Source: Pseudoalteromonas sp. NBT06-2
GTDB lineage: Bacteria; Pseudomonadota; Gammaproteobacteria; Enterobacterales; Alteromonadaceae
Direction: 5' to 3'
Assembly (NCBI RefSeq): GCF_002276045.1
Contig: NZ_NQMR01000026.1
Coordinates: 17,621 to 81,620, forward strand
Length of the DNA: 64,000 bases
Shown here: one piece after another, positions 9,961 through 17,605 of the stretch
Numbering within the stretch: position 1 is the first letter of the stretch
How the letters are laid out: the number at the start of each line of letters is the position of its first letter
Made by a program: the position numbers and the translations under genes
The notes under the pieces: model-generated
What the model was told of the DNA's origin: nothing
Databases searched by the model: none
What the model saw: only the letters and a program-made list of their open reading frames with translations

Positions 9961-10330
9961 CCATAATCCCCCTCACTAATTGAAGCCCACGCCCACTTTC
10001 TTTCCAGGTAGCAATATTATTTTTATCAAGCATATTCCAATCCTCCTCCGAAAAAAGAGCACCTTGTAGCATTGTTATGCCATTATCAGAAATAATTAGT
10101 ACAATTTTTTCTCGGAAAAGTAATAACTTAAATGTAATTTTTAAATCATTTCTATTTTCATAAGCATGCTCAACAACATTATTCCCAATTTCAGCAATAC
10201 ATAACTCGATATCACCGAGACATGCTTGTGTAATGTTCTCAGCTTTAACCATAGCAACAATCGTTTGAGCTACTAAAGCGACGCTGCTATAACTGCTAGA
10301 AATAGTTAATTCTATTTTTTTAACTAACAT
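9896..10330 (-). CDS. RsbW-like anti-sigma/serine kinase ATPase
   Basis: 144 residues from the ATG at 10330. The frame extends to 10408, but that would overlap the upstream gene by 53 bp and add a non-conserved leader. It is a GHKL ATPase of the anti-sigma-factor kinase type: the N-box is IAEIGNNVVEHAYE (Glu47, Asn50/51), the G1 box SDNG (81-84) and the G2-like ESGRGLQLV (111-119). Proteins of this kind phosphorylate a partner STAS-domain protein on Ser and, when free, sequester a target such as a sigma factor or an output protein. The cognate STAS gene is two genes upstream, separated by a nucleotidyltransferase gene. The target is unknown. With no sigma factor nearby, control of the polysaccharide machinery is a reasonable inference. 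Confidence 0.85.
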   Translation of the reverse strand: MLVKKIELTISSSYSSVALVAQTIVAMVKAENITQACLGDIELCIAEIGNNVVEHAYENRNDLKITFKLLLFREKIVLIISDNGITMLQGALFSEEDWNMLDKNNIATWKESGRGLQLVRGIMDDMFYWTEFKRNYFKMVKNLP

Positions 10331-10355
10331 ATGCTCATACTTGAAACCTATTATT

Positions 10356-11534
10356 TCAAAACGATCTTTCAATATTAGCAACAGCAAGTGATGCTCTATA
10401 CAAATCATTTTCTGAAGTATGAGTCAAAAAATGATTTCGACTGTCATTTATTGCCCAATCAACTTGCCAATTTTGTAACTCAACATACTCTCCACCATGA
10501 TCAATACAGTACTCACCAAATATAACTTTATCTTTTAAATTAACAACTTCTGAAATCCATGTATAGTCATCTATAGAGCACCGTTCTAAAATAGCACCTT
10601 GTTCGATAACACAATAAGCACCTATCGTGACAGGACCAATTATCGTGACTCCTTTTTTTATTATTGTTCCGCTACCTATATACACGGGACCTTGGATATT
10701 GACTTCTGAAAGATCAATATCAACATTAAGACCACACCAAATATTTTCAGTAACTTGTTTTCCAGGAATCGGGTAGCCAACAATTTTTTTTGTTAAAATA
10801 TCAGATGTTGTTCGCCAAATATCTTTTATTCCTCCAACATCAGCCCATTGAAAATCAATATCGACACCGTAAAATGGAACATTCAATTTAGCCAACTTTG
10901 GAAATAGTTCACTTCCTATATCGTACGCTTTATCTATCGGTATATAATCGAAAATTTCAGGTTCAAATATATATATACCAGTATTTATTGTGGTCGAAAT
11001 AGCTTGAGATATTTTGGGTTTTTCTTGAAACTCTAATATTTGACCAAATTCATTTCTTCTAACAACACCATATTTATGAACTTCCGATAAAGGGACATCT
11101 TGTAAAATAATAGTTGCAATCCCCTCTTTTTCTTTATGTGACTCAAACGCTTTTTGAATATCTAAATCAACCCATGCATCTCCGCAAACAACAATAAAAG
11201 TATCATCAAAAAATTGTGTTGATTGTTGAATCTTTTTCATTCCACCAGCGGATCCCAAAGCATTTGATATAAGTTGCTTGTCCTTCATATAACCTTCATA
11301 TGAATAGAGCAAATTCACTCCAAATTGATTACCATCACGAAAGTAATTTTCAATTTCACTTCCCATATAGCTGGTGTTTACTGCTATTTCCTCAATACCA
11401 AACTTTTTAAAATGCAAAAGTAAAGATTCCATAATTGGAGTTCTCAAAATAGGTATCATTGGCTTAGGTATTGTTTTAGTTATTGGCCAAACCCTGGTAC
11501 CTTTACCTGCTGCTAATATCATTGCTTTCATCAT
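10356..11534 (-). CDS. sugar-phosphate nucleotidyltransferase with hexapeptide C-domain
   Basis: 392 residues. The N-terminal Rossmann-like pyrophosphorylase domain (1 to about 240) shows the signature AAGKGTRVWPITKTIPKPM (8-26). Other motifs are ALGSAGGMKKI (substrate loop), VVCGDAWVDLDI (metal Asp), EFQEKP and NTGIYIFEP. A left-handed beta-helix of hexapeptide repeats follows (about 262-350; IQGPVYIGSGTIIKKGVTIIGPV, split over several turns). The family makes NDP-sugars from sugar-1-phosphates (GDP-mannose, UDP- or dTDP-glucose types). The base and sugar are not decidable by eye, though the layout resembles GMP-type enzymes. A good Shine-Dalgarno (AAAGGAA) stands 9 bp before the first ATG. 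It probably supplies the donor for the operon's glycosyltransferase, and it sits between the STAS and kinase genes of the partner switch. Confidence 0.85.
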   Translation of the reverse strand: MMKAMILAAGKGTRVWPITKTIPKPMIPILRTPIMESLLLHFKKFGIEEIAVNTSYMGSEIENYFRDGNQFGVNLLYSYEGYMKDKQLISNALGSAGGMKKIQQSTQFFDDTFIVVCGDAWVDLDIQKAFESHKEKEGIATIILQDVPLSEVHKYGVVRRNEFGQILEFQEKPKISQAISTTINTGIYIFEPEIFDYIPIDKAYDIGSELFPKLAKLNVPFYGVDIDFQWADVGGIKDIWRTTSDILTKKIVGYPIPGKQVTENIWCGLNVDIDLSEVNIQGPVYIGSGTIIKKGVTIIGPVTIGAYCVIEQGAILERCSIDDYTWISEVVNLKDKVIFGEYCIDHGGEYVELQNWQVDWAINDSRNHFLTHTSENDLYRASLAVANIERSF

Positions 11535-11548
11535 TATAATTGTTCCTT

Positions 11549-11902
11549 TTAAGCTATCTCAGCCAAAACATCACTCAATTCACCATAATGTGTAAACAAT
11601 CTATCCATTCTAGTTAAAGTAAATAAACCCAGAACATTTGCTTGAGCACCCACTATTACGATTTCACCATTTACAACCATATTTTTTAAACAAAATATTA
11701 ATGCTCCCAGTCCACTACTATCCATAAATTTAACACTCGATAAATCAAGCACTACTTTTGAAAATTGGGACTTTACAACATTTGAAAAATATTCCTTAAA
11801 ATCAGGAGTTGAACTTGCGTCCAACCTAGGATGATCTATTGATATAAGTAGTATTGACTGATTTATCTTTTTATTAGAAAAATTCATAATTTTCTCCTTC
11901 AC
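11549..11902 (-). CDS. STAS-domain anti-sigma-factor antagonist (RsbV-like)
   Basis: 117 residues; Met6 (11887) is an alternative start. It is a single STAS domain with the phospho-acceptor motif FMDSSGLGALIF (Ser62/Ser63) after the strand KVVLDLSSV. In partner switches the unphosphorylated STAS protein binds the RsbW-type kinase and frees the kinase's target. The kinase phosphorylates the Ser and a PP2C phosphatase removes the phosphate. All three partners are present here: the phosphatase immediately upstream (overlapping by 29 bp) and the kinase two genes downstream. Assignment to the family is confident; the physiological output is not known. Confidence 0.87.
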   Translation of the reverse strand: MKEKIMNFSNKKINQSILLISIDHPRLDASSTPDFKEYFSNVVKSQFSKVVLDLSSVKFMDSSGLGALIFCLKNMVVNGEIVIVGAQANVLGLFTLTRMDRLFTHYGELSDVLAEIA

Positions 11903-13109
11903 CGTTCCATTGAAACGCAGTTATTGTGACATCATCATTAAGTTTTTCATTTTCAGTCCAACTTACGACTTGCTGATAAATATATTTAAGTAAGTCTTTA
12001 ATAGATAAACTTCTTTTGTCCTTGATCAGTTCACATATTCGTTCATACCCATACATTTCTCCTGATACATCTAGTGCTTCTGTTAATCCGTCTGAAAACA
12101 TAAATAAGCGATCAGATTTTTTCATATTAAATGATTGCTCTTCAAACTCAGCAGTTTCTATAACACCAACTGGAAAGCCGCCATCACCAATAACATTTGT
12201 TAGTTTTGTTTCGTTATTGAAATGAATAAGATGAGGGTGACCTGCCTGACAGAACTTTACTTGCCCTGTCTTTGTATTTAACAAACCATAAATCATCGTG
12301 AAATATAGATCTGATTTTAAATTTAAAGCATTACTTTGATTAATTGCTTTAACTGTTGAGTGAGTCGGTCTAATTCTCAAATCATTATTTGAATCAAGTA
12401 AAAATAATGACTCTGAGGCTAAATGTGTTTTTAATAGCTCATTGCCAAGTGAAAATGAAAATAATGCCGAAGATACACCATGCCCTGAAACATCAATTTG
12501 ATAAAATGAAAAAACATCTTTATTTATATATCTATATCCATAAAAATCACCTCCCATAAATTGGCAAGGCGTATGAAAAGATGACACCTCTAAGCCATTC
12601 GTTATCATGTCTGTTTCTGGTAAGATTGAACGATGTAATTTTGCAGCGCTGCTGAGCTCTAAATTAACACGATCTAACTCTTGGACTAATTGATTATTTT
12701 CGGCTCTTAATTCATTTTCTAATTTCAAAAAACGAATACCTGAACGCACTCTTGTAAAAACATCACTATTACCCAAAGGCATTTTAATATAATCATCAGC
12801 ACCAAATTTACCTTGTATAACTAATGAGTTTTCATGTTCAAAATTGGTTATTAATATGAAATATATATTTTTTAGTTTTTTCGTTTTCTTAGTTTGTAAA
12901 ATCAATTCGGAACTACACATATCTGGCATAGTTAATTCACAAATAACAATAGCGAGATCATTATTTTTATCTAGAAATTTAATAGCCTCATTAGCAGAAG
13001 AAAAAAGGTACAATTGAGAGCTTGATTTTTTAAAAATTTGTTGGAATTGTTTTCGGATAAAAATTTCATTGACGACGACTACCAATTTAGTTTCTTTTAA
13101 ATCATACAA
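11874..13109 (-). CDS. receiver-PP2C (SpoIIE/RsbU-type) serine phosphatase
   Basis: The start is taken as the TTG at 13109, which has AGAGAGGA about 9 bp upstream and falls just after the previous stop. The frame extends to a TTG at 13139. From 13109 the protein has 411 residues: an N-terminal receiver-like domain (about 8-125), a linker coiled coil (about 128-158) and a PP2C/SpoIIE phosphatase domain (about 165-405). Phosphatase metal ligands are visible at MGGDFYGY (Asp188), IDVSGHG (Asp206), FSDGLTE and NDDVT. The receiver is atypical: the acidic pair is Asn-Glu (14-15), the phospho-accepting Asp is Glu58 (CELTMPDM), while Lys109 and Thr88 remain. It should dephosphorylate the neighbouring STAS protein. 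The Glu may lock the receiver in an active-like state, or the domain may sense a protein ligand instead of a phosphate. Confidence 0.87.
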   Translation of the reverse strand: MYDLKETKLVVVVNEIFIRKQFQQIFKKSSSQLYLFSSANEAIKFLDKNNDLAIVICELTMPDMCSSELILQTKKTKKLKNIYFILITNFEHENSLVIQGKFGADDYIKMPLGNSDVFTRVRSGIRFLKLENELRAENNQLVQELDRVNLELSSAAKLHRSILPETDMITNGLEVSSFHTPCQFMGGDFYGYRYINKDVFSFYQIDVSGHGVSSALFSFSLGNELLKTHLASESLFLLDSNNDLRIRPTHSTVKAINQSNALNLKSDLYFTMIYGLLNTKTGQVKFCQAGHPHLIHFNNETKLTNVIGDGGFPVGVIETAEFEEQSFNMKKSDRLFMFSDGLTEALDVSGEMYGYERICELIKDKRSLSIKDLLKYIYQQVVSWTENEKLNDDVTITAFQWNGEGENYEFF

Positions 13110-13110
13110 A

Positions 13111-13920
13111 CTAAAGTTTCCTCTCTTTTTTTTGAGCAAATAACCATTGTATTGCGTCTGAATCTAAATAAGCTTTGTCCCAAACGTTATGCCAACTTTC
13201 AACAAATTCTTTATAAACGACCTGCGCATTCTCTAATTTTAAATATTGATACATTTTTCTAGACTCTGTAACAGGTACCACATCATCTTTAGTTCCATGT
13301 ACTATCCATGTTGGAATATGTGATACCGCTTTTGCAGTCATTAAATAAAGTTTGTCTCCATGGTATTTAGAAGAAATACTGCCAATTGATGGCTTATGCC
13401 CTCCTCCAGGCTTAACCCTAGCTGCAATAACAAATAGCGCACTCCATTTATTTGGGTATTTACTGGCAAACTCCCAAACACCGAATCCCCCCATTGAAAT
13501 CCCTGTCAAATATATTCTTTTAGGATCTATAGCGTATTGGGTAATAACTTTGGCCAAACTAGCCAAAGCGATTTGCTCACAAAGTTTTGAAGACCACCAC
13601 TTCTTTGATGGGCATTGAGGAAATACCGTGATTGCAGGATATAAAGCTGACTGTTTTCTTATTACTGCTCCTAGACCAACTTTCGTAGGTAATAAAGTAT
13701 TATTTCCACGTTCACCTGCACCATGAAGAAATAAGATAACAGGCCATTCTCTCTTTTTTTTATAACCTTCAGGAATATGTACTTGATAATCATATTTATC
13801 TCCATTTATAGAGAGTTTGCTATACCTAAAACCAAAATCTTCCTGCTTTTGCTCCGCACTAATACACTGCGGAATACTGAGAATATAAATACAACTAATA
13901 AAAAATTTAACGAGGTACAT
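13111..13920 (-). CDS. secreted alpha/beta-hydrolase esterase (PHB-depolymerase/dienelactone-hydrolase-like)
   Basis: 269 residues with a signal peptide (FFISCIYILSIPQCISA, cut near residue 22). It is an alpha/beta-hydrolase with the nucleophile elbow GISMGG (Ser142), an acid in HGTKDDVVP (Asp212 or 213) and a catalytic His in ESWHNVWDKAY (His244). The oxyanion region is FLHGAGERG. This resembles secreted feruloyl/acetyl-xylan-type or PHB-type esterases (ESTHER LpqC-like). In this operon it lies between an OpgC-like acyltransferase and the phosphatase gene, so a deacylase that edits ester substituents on the exported polysaccharide is a reasonable guess. It overlaps the OpgC gene by 14 bp. 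Confidence 0.8.
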   Translation of the reverse strand: MYLVKFFISCIYILSIPQCISAEQKQEDFGFRYSKLSINGDKYDYQVHIPEGYKKKREWPVILFLHGAGERGNNTLLPTKVGLGAVIRKQSALYPAITVFPQCPSKKWWSSKLCEQIALASLAKVITQYAIDPKRIYLTGISMGGFGVWEFASKYPNKWSALFVIAARVKPGGGHKPSIGSISSKYHGDKLYLMTAKAVSHIPTWIVHGTKDDVVPVTESRKMYQYLKLENAQVVYKEFVESWHNVWDKAYLDSDAIQWLFAQKKERKL

Positions 13921-15088
13921 ATTTAAATAAAACCTTCTTTTTTACCATTACCCACAACCCAAAAATACAGCTTGCATGTAGCAAAGTATTAAACCAAATA
14001 GAACTTGCTTGGAAAGTTGGCTTCACATCTGAAAATTGTGTTATAGCCTCAACCATTACAATAAATAACAAATGCATAATAAACACATATAAACTTGCCT
14101 GACCTAATGGGATTAATAGCCAACCAAAAATGATTTTAATTGGTCTCCAAAAGTAAGTTAAACACCAATATATAAAGGTCAAAAAGCATGCGTAATTTAC
14201 CAATCGCAAAATACCTAATTTACTTTTATCAAAAAAACGATAGTGTAAATCATTAAAAGTATTAGCTTCGATCCAGCCTAGATTCACATTGGGTGGAAAA
14301 GCATTATTTGGTGAATTCCAAGCTAAAAGCATAAAACCAAAAGTCATTAATCCACTGAAAAAAACTATATAGTGATAATTTTTTGATGATAATTTCAAAG
14401 TGATTTCTTCTTTAAAATAGCCAAATGTTAAACCAAAGATATATAATATTTGCCAACTTAAAAGTGGAAACGCATATTCAAATTGAGCCTGAGTGATCCT
14501 AATTGGGTAAGACATATTAAAAAAATATATAATGATACAAATAGCACAAACCCACTTAGCTTTACCTTGATTAAAGAGCCAAATAGCAATTGGAGTCCCT
14601 AATAATAAAATACAATACAAGCCTAATATTTGTATCTGATGAGGGCTATTCCTTAACAGTAAAATATTTGCAATTGTTCTATACCAAATCTCATTTCTAT
14701 TCGGAAATAGCTCATATACCTGGCCATTAGACCAATTTTTAAATGTTGTGATCACTGTCAAATCTATAAACGGTAGCGCTGACAATGCAATTATAATTAC
14801 AACTATAAATAAATTAATTTTATATAATTGCGCACTACGCTCAAAAAGCCTTAATGCACTTGATTTAAAACCAGTTTTTAAATTGATTTTTTTATGAACT
14901 AAGCCGAGTACATAACCAGATACAATAACAAACCCTTCTGCTCCAGAAATAAGACCTATACGCTCCCATACAATAAAGTTAAACCATGAAAATATTTCTA
15001 AGTGAACTAAGAGTAATATAACCATGACAACGCCACGTATAAAATCAATGCGAAGATCTCTCTTTTCTTTATTTACTTGATAGTGCAT
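13907..15088 (-). CDS. OpgC-family membrane acyltransferase
   Basis: 393 residues from the ATG at 15088, with ACAGGTCAGAAT upstream; a longer frame to 15172 is unlikely. It opens with RDLRIDFIRGVVMVILLLVHLEIFSWF and AEGFVIVSGYVLG, the hallmark N-terminus of OpgC proteins, followed by about nine further hydrophobic helices ending near residue 390. In E. coli OpgC succinylates osmoregulated periplasmic glucans, and relatives O-acylate other polysaccharides at the inner membrane. Here it probably adds acyl groups to the operon's glycan, with the adjacent secreted esterase as a possible counter-activity. The substrate is inferred. Confidence 0.84.
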   Translation of the reverse strand: MHYQVNKEKRDLRIDFIRGVVMVILLLVHLEIFSWFNFIVWERIGLISGAEGFVIVSGYVLGLVHKKINLKTGFKSSALRLFERSAQLYKINLFIVVIIIALSALPFIDLTVITTFKNWSNGQVYELFPNRNEIWYRTIANILLLRNSPHQIQILGLYCILLLGTPIAIWLFNQGKAKWVCAICIIIYFFNMSYPIRITQAQFEYAFPLLSWQILYIFGLTFGYFKEEITLKLSSKNYHYIVFFSGLMTFGFMLLAWNSPNNAFPPNVNLGWIEANTFNDLHYRFFDKSKLGILRLVNYACFLTFIYWCLTYFWRPIKIIFGWLLIPLGQASLYVFIMHLLFIVMVEAITQFSDVKPTFQASSIWFNTLLHASCIFGLWVMVKKKVLFKYVPR

Positions 15089-15247
15089 ATTCTGACCTGT
15101 ATAACATTTATCAAAGTTTATCTCTTTGATAATTAAATAATGATATTTGAAGCCACGAATACATAGCAACATGATGATTTTTAGAATGAAAATTAATTTT
15201 TGGTTATAAATATTTCATACGCGGAAAATATTGACTTTATAGATGCA

Positions 15248-16300
15248 TTAAAATTTGAATACCCAAGACCAAGCGATACTGATACCACCACTTTTAAACA
15301 ATCCTGTATTTTTTGCTCTTGTTTTGCTAGACCAGCGATTACCTGAGTAATTATTATATTGGAGTGTTATTGTCCCAGGCCGCCAGTCAAAATAACCAAA
15401 CCCATATGTGAAATCAGGGTTCCAAGGCTGCTGTTGTTTTTTATCAAAATAGTAAAAACCAGTCATGTTGACATACCAGGGACCTGAAATTGTATATTTA
15501 CAACCAAAACTCCCTGTACGTTTCCATTTCTTTAGTTTACTGGTTGCAGCATCAAAAAATTCTGGCACAACACTATATCCAAAATTACAACCAATTCGTC
15601 CGCTTTCTGTAAATGTAAAGATTTTGCTATATTTATGTGGAATAGGAAACTTCCACCCTATTGACCAAGAACCTTGCTTGAAAATAGTCCCTTTTTCACC
15701 CACAGTACGATTTGGGTTAAGCCTATTCCCACCATAATTCGCATAGACTAAGCTTACTGTATAAGGACGCCAATCACTGTAACCAAATGTATATACAAAA
15801 TCAGGATTCCATGGTTTTTGTAAGGCTTTATTTTTATATTCAATTACCGCTCCACTCGCAAACCAATTACCTATTGGGTTAAACTTTAAAGACGCTGCAT
15901 AACTTACATTATTAACATTTAAATCCCCTTCACGAGAAGCGCCTGATTGTATAGCTGATTTAGTTAATGGATGACCGATACTCAAACCACCACTAAAACG
16001 TGAAGCTAAATTTTTCCACTCCGATGAATATTTTTTAACTTTCCAATCTTTAATCGGAAATGTAAAAGAAGTTTGAATAGCAGACCAAATTGGGGTTTTG
16101 TTTTCGAGGGTAGGAGCTTTGCTCTTTTTTAAAAATGATTTTTTTTCATTTTGTTTTGCCCTTAACCTGATAGAGTTTAAGTATCTTTCCTCATCTATAA
16201 AATTGTATTGATTATCCCCTTTCGTAACCCCTATACCGGGCTTTATTAACAAACTTAAAATCAATAAGTATTGATGACTTTTATAAGATCTATAGTTCAT
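15248..16300 (-). CDS. predicted outer-membrane beta-barrel protein with internal duplication
   Basis: 350 residues, first gene of the operon, with the Shine-Dalgarno AAAGGA 10 bp before the ATG. A hydrophobic leader (YLLILSLLIKPGIGVTKG) suggests export. From residue 70 on, the sequence alternates aromatic and polar residues as in outer-membrane barrels and ends in Trp-Val-Phe-Lys-Phe. Two halves are clearly repeated: KPWNPDFVYTFGYSDWRP...YANYGGNR and QPWNPDFTYGFGYFDWRP...YNNYSGNR, each followed by a G-x-F-K-x-G-x-x-SIxW strand. I recognise no named family. Position suggests an outer-membrane conduit or anchor for the polysaccharide, in the place where BcsC-like or Wza-like proteins would otherwise be expected. 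Function is inferred; the repeats are directly visible. Confidence 0.75.
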   Translation of the reverse strand: MNYRSYKSHQYLLILSLLIKPGIGVTKGDNQYNFIDEERYLNSIRLRAKQNEKKSFLKKSKAPTLENKTPIWSAIQTSFTFPIKDWKVKKYSSEWKNLASRFSGGLSIGHPLTKSAIQSGASREGDLNVNNVSYAASLKFNPIGNWFASGAVIEYKNKALQKPWNPDFVYTFGYSDWRPYTVSLVYANYGGNRLNPNRTVGEKGTIFKQGSWSIGWKFPIPHKYSKIFTFTESGRIGCNFGYSVVPEFFDAATSKLKKWKRTGSFGCKYTISGPWYVNMTGFYYFDKKQQQPWNPDFTYGFGYFDWRPGTITLQYNNYSGNRWSSKTRAKNTGLFKSGGISIAWSWVFKF

Positions 16301-16350
16301 TTATCTTTAGATCCTTTCAATATATTTAATTATTTAGATAAAAATGAATA

Positions 16351-16422
16351 TTAGACAATTAACTTATTAAATAAACCATTTATGATTAATGTTATTTCGG
16401 TATTTTCATCATTAATAGTCAT
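16351..16422 (-). other. possible 23-codon leader peptide in operon 5' region
   Basis: Upstream of the 13-gene operon a short frame (MTINDENTEITLIINGLFNK, then LIV and stop) starts at 16422, preceded by GGCGGAG 6 bp away, a convincing ribosome-binding site for such a short frame. It ends 50 bp before the first operon gene. It may be a translated leader or chance. Confidence 0.25.
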
Positions 16423-16435
16423 GATAGCTCCGCCA

Positions 16436-16461
16436 CATCAACCTTTTCAGGTGAAGTGATG
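16436..16461 (-). promoter_or_regulatory. GAAA-loop hairpin in operon leader
   Basis: On the minus strand CATCA-CTTC-ACCT-GAAA-AGGT-TGATG folds into a two-part stem with an asymmetric bulge and a GNRA tetraloop. It lies immediately upstream of the short leader frame and 136 bp before the first operon gene. GNRA loops are common in structured leaders. I could not match it to a known riboswitch. Confidence 0.3.
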
Positions 16462-16642
16462 AACTCTTAGGTTTGATTAATAAACATTCCAAAACATATT
16501 AAGATTGATAATGTGTATTACTGTTTATGTTTGAGGTACTAATTTACGGCAAAGAAATTATAAATTCTTTTGATTTCTGCATTAGTTTTTTTGAATTCGT
16601 CACAAATATTAAGCGTAATGACACTTGTGACTTATTATCTAT

Positions 16643-16690
16643 TTGGAATGCAGGTTTCAGATCTTGGGTAGGATACGAGTAAAAGACATG
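16643..16690 (+). repeat. partial repeat-A copy
   Basis: The sequence TTGGAATGCAGGTTTCAG followed by ATCTTGGGTAGGATACGAGT matches the left half of the element at 49432 and 53889. It lies in the 680-bp gap between the polysaccharide operon and the next plus-strand gene. The short minus-strand frame across it (16544-16729) is best explained as repeat-derived. Confidence 0.6.
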
Positions 16691-16982
16691 CTTCTTGACT
16701 TGCTGAAATCGCGCATTGCCTTGTAGCATAGGTATAAATTACCATTTACATACACTGGTAAAGCTAAAACGGTAAATAAATTTATAACGGAACGAGTATT
16801 TTATGCAAGGTTGATAAGCTTAAATCACCCCCAATCGATAACTAAAAAGAGCTGTAACGTACTTTTTGATGAATTATTTGATTATTTTTATAATTTATTA
16901 GCTAATTATTTGCATTTCATATTTTCTGTTTGTTCAAATAGTGATAGAATGCGCGCAACTAAATATATAGGTAAATTAAATT

Positions 16983-17279
16983 TTGCAACAAGAAGAGAAT
17001 TACGAGCAGTTGCTCACAGAAATGGCACAATGTGCACTAATGGGCCTTTCATTTGAACAGCAAACCGGAAAGTGCGGTTTTGGTCCAACTTCAGAACATA
17101 AATTTTTAAGTAAATGGTTAACTGTTGCGTATAAGCAAAAACGATTTTCTAAAGAGGTTGCTCCTACTCTTGAAACTCTTATTCGTATGGCGAAAGAAAA
17201 AGGTCAATTTGCTGGATTAAAAGATAACTTAGTTAAACTGAGCAATCCTGAGACTGAGACTGAGACTGCCAAAGCCTAA
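16983..17279 (+). CDS. small conserved-looking protein of unknown function
   Basis: 98 residues from a TTG at 16983, with AGGT about 12 bp upstream. I do not recognise a family. The protein is predicted soluble: an acidic N-terminus (MQQEENYEQLLTEMAQCALMG), a central basic segment (KFLSKWLTVAYKQKRFSKE), a helical segment (LETLIRMAKEKGQFAGL) and a low-complexity tail ETETETAKA encoded by three tandem GAGACT units near 17250. A possible -10 element (TAGAAT) lies at about 16945. It has no operon partners. Confidence 0.55.
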   Translation: MQQEENYEQLLTEMAQCALMGLSFEQQTGKCGFGPTSEHKFLSKWLTVAYKQKRFSKEVAPTLETLIRMAKEKGQFAGLKDNLVKLSNPETETETAKA

Positions 17280-17321
17280 AGTGGCTTCAGAACAATAGCA
17301 ACTATGCTTTTCAGACCTGCG

Positions 17322-17355
17322 CAAATGTCCCATAAAATTTCTAGTGGGACATTTG
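17322..17355. terminator. perfect 11-bp inverted repeat downstream of small gene
   Basis: CAAATGTCCCA (17322-17332) pairs perfectly with TGGGACATTTG (17345-17355) across a 12-nt loop, 43 bp after the stop of the preceding gene. There is no T-run, so it is a transcript-end hairpin of uncertain type or an operator-like repeat. Confidence 0.45.
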
Positions 17356-17398
17356 TGAGGAACACTTAGTTATTGTGATAAATAATAGCAATGATTGA

Positions 17399-17605
17399 CT
17401 AACCTACAGCTCTATATTGTAAAATCAAATCAATTACTTCATGTTCACTACATGATAATATCAGAGATTCTTCAAGCGTCCTTCTTTGAGGTAAATGAAT
17501 ATTAAACTCCTCCCTTAGTATACTAACTACCTGCTCATCAGAATTTGGATCAATTTCTTCCCCGGTAAAAATGCATATCCTTTGAAGAATAAAGTCTTTG
17601 TTCAT
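17399..17605 (-). CDS. small acidic hypothetical protein
   Basis: 68 residues with no recognised family. It is acidic and helical, with two segments reminiscent of small regulatory folds (QVVSILREEFNIHLPQ and SCSEHEVIDLILQYRAVG). The motif FTGEEIDPNSDEQVVSIL could be an N-terminal helix start. The ribosome-binding signal is weak (GGAAA about 15 bp upstream of the ATG), so expression is uncertain. It stands alone between intergenic gaps. Confidence 0.4.
   Translation of the reverse strand: MNKDFILQRICIFTGEEIDPNSDEQVVSILREEFNIHLPQRRTLEESLILSCSEHEVIDLILQYRAVG

Noticed and set aside
16420..16461. c-di-GMP-I (GEMM) riboswitch in the operon leader
   Set aside because: The GAAA-loop stem looked suggestive, but the conserved blocks of that riboswitch, in their required order, are not present.
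16544..16729. 61-residue minus-strand frame
   Set aside because: It spans the partial repeat-A copy, and its composition and position point to a repeat-derived chance frame.
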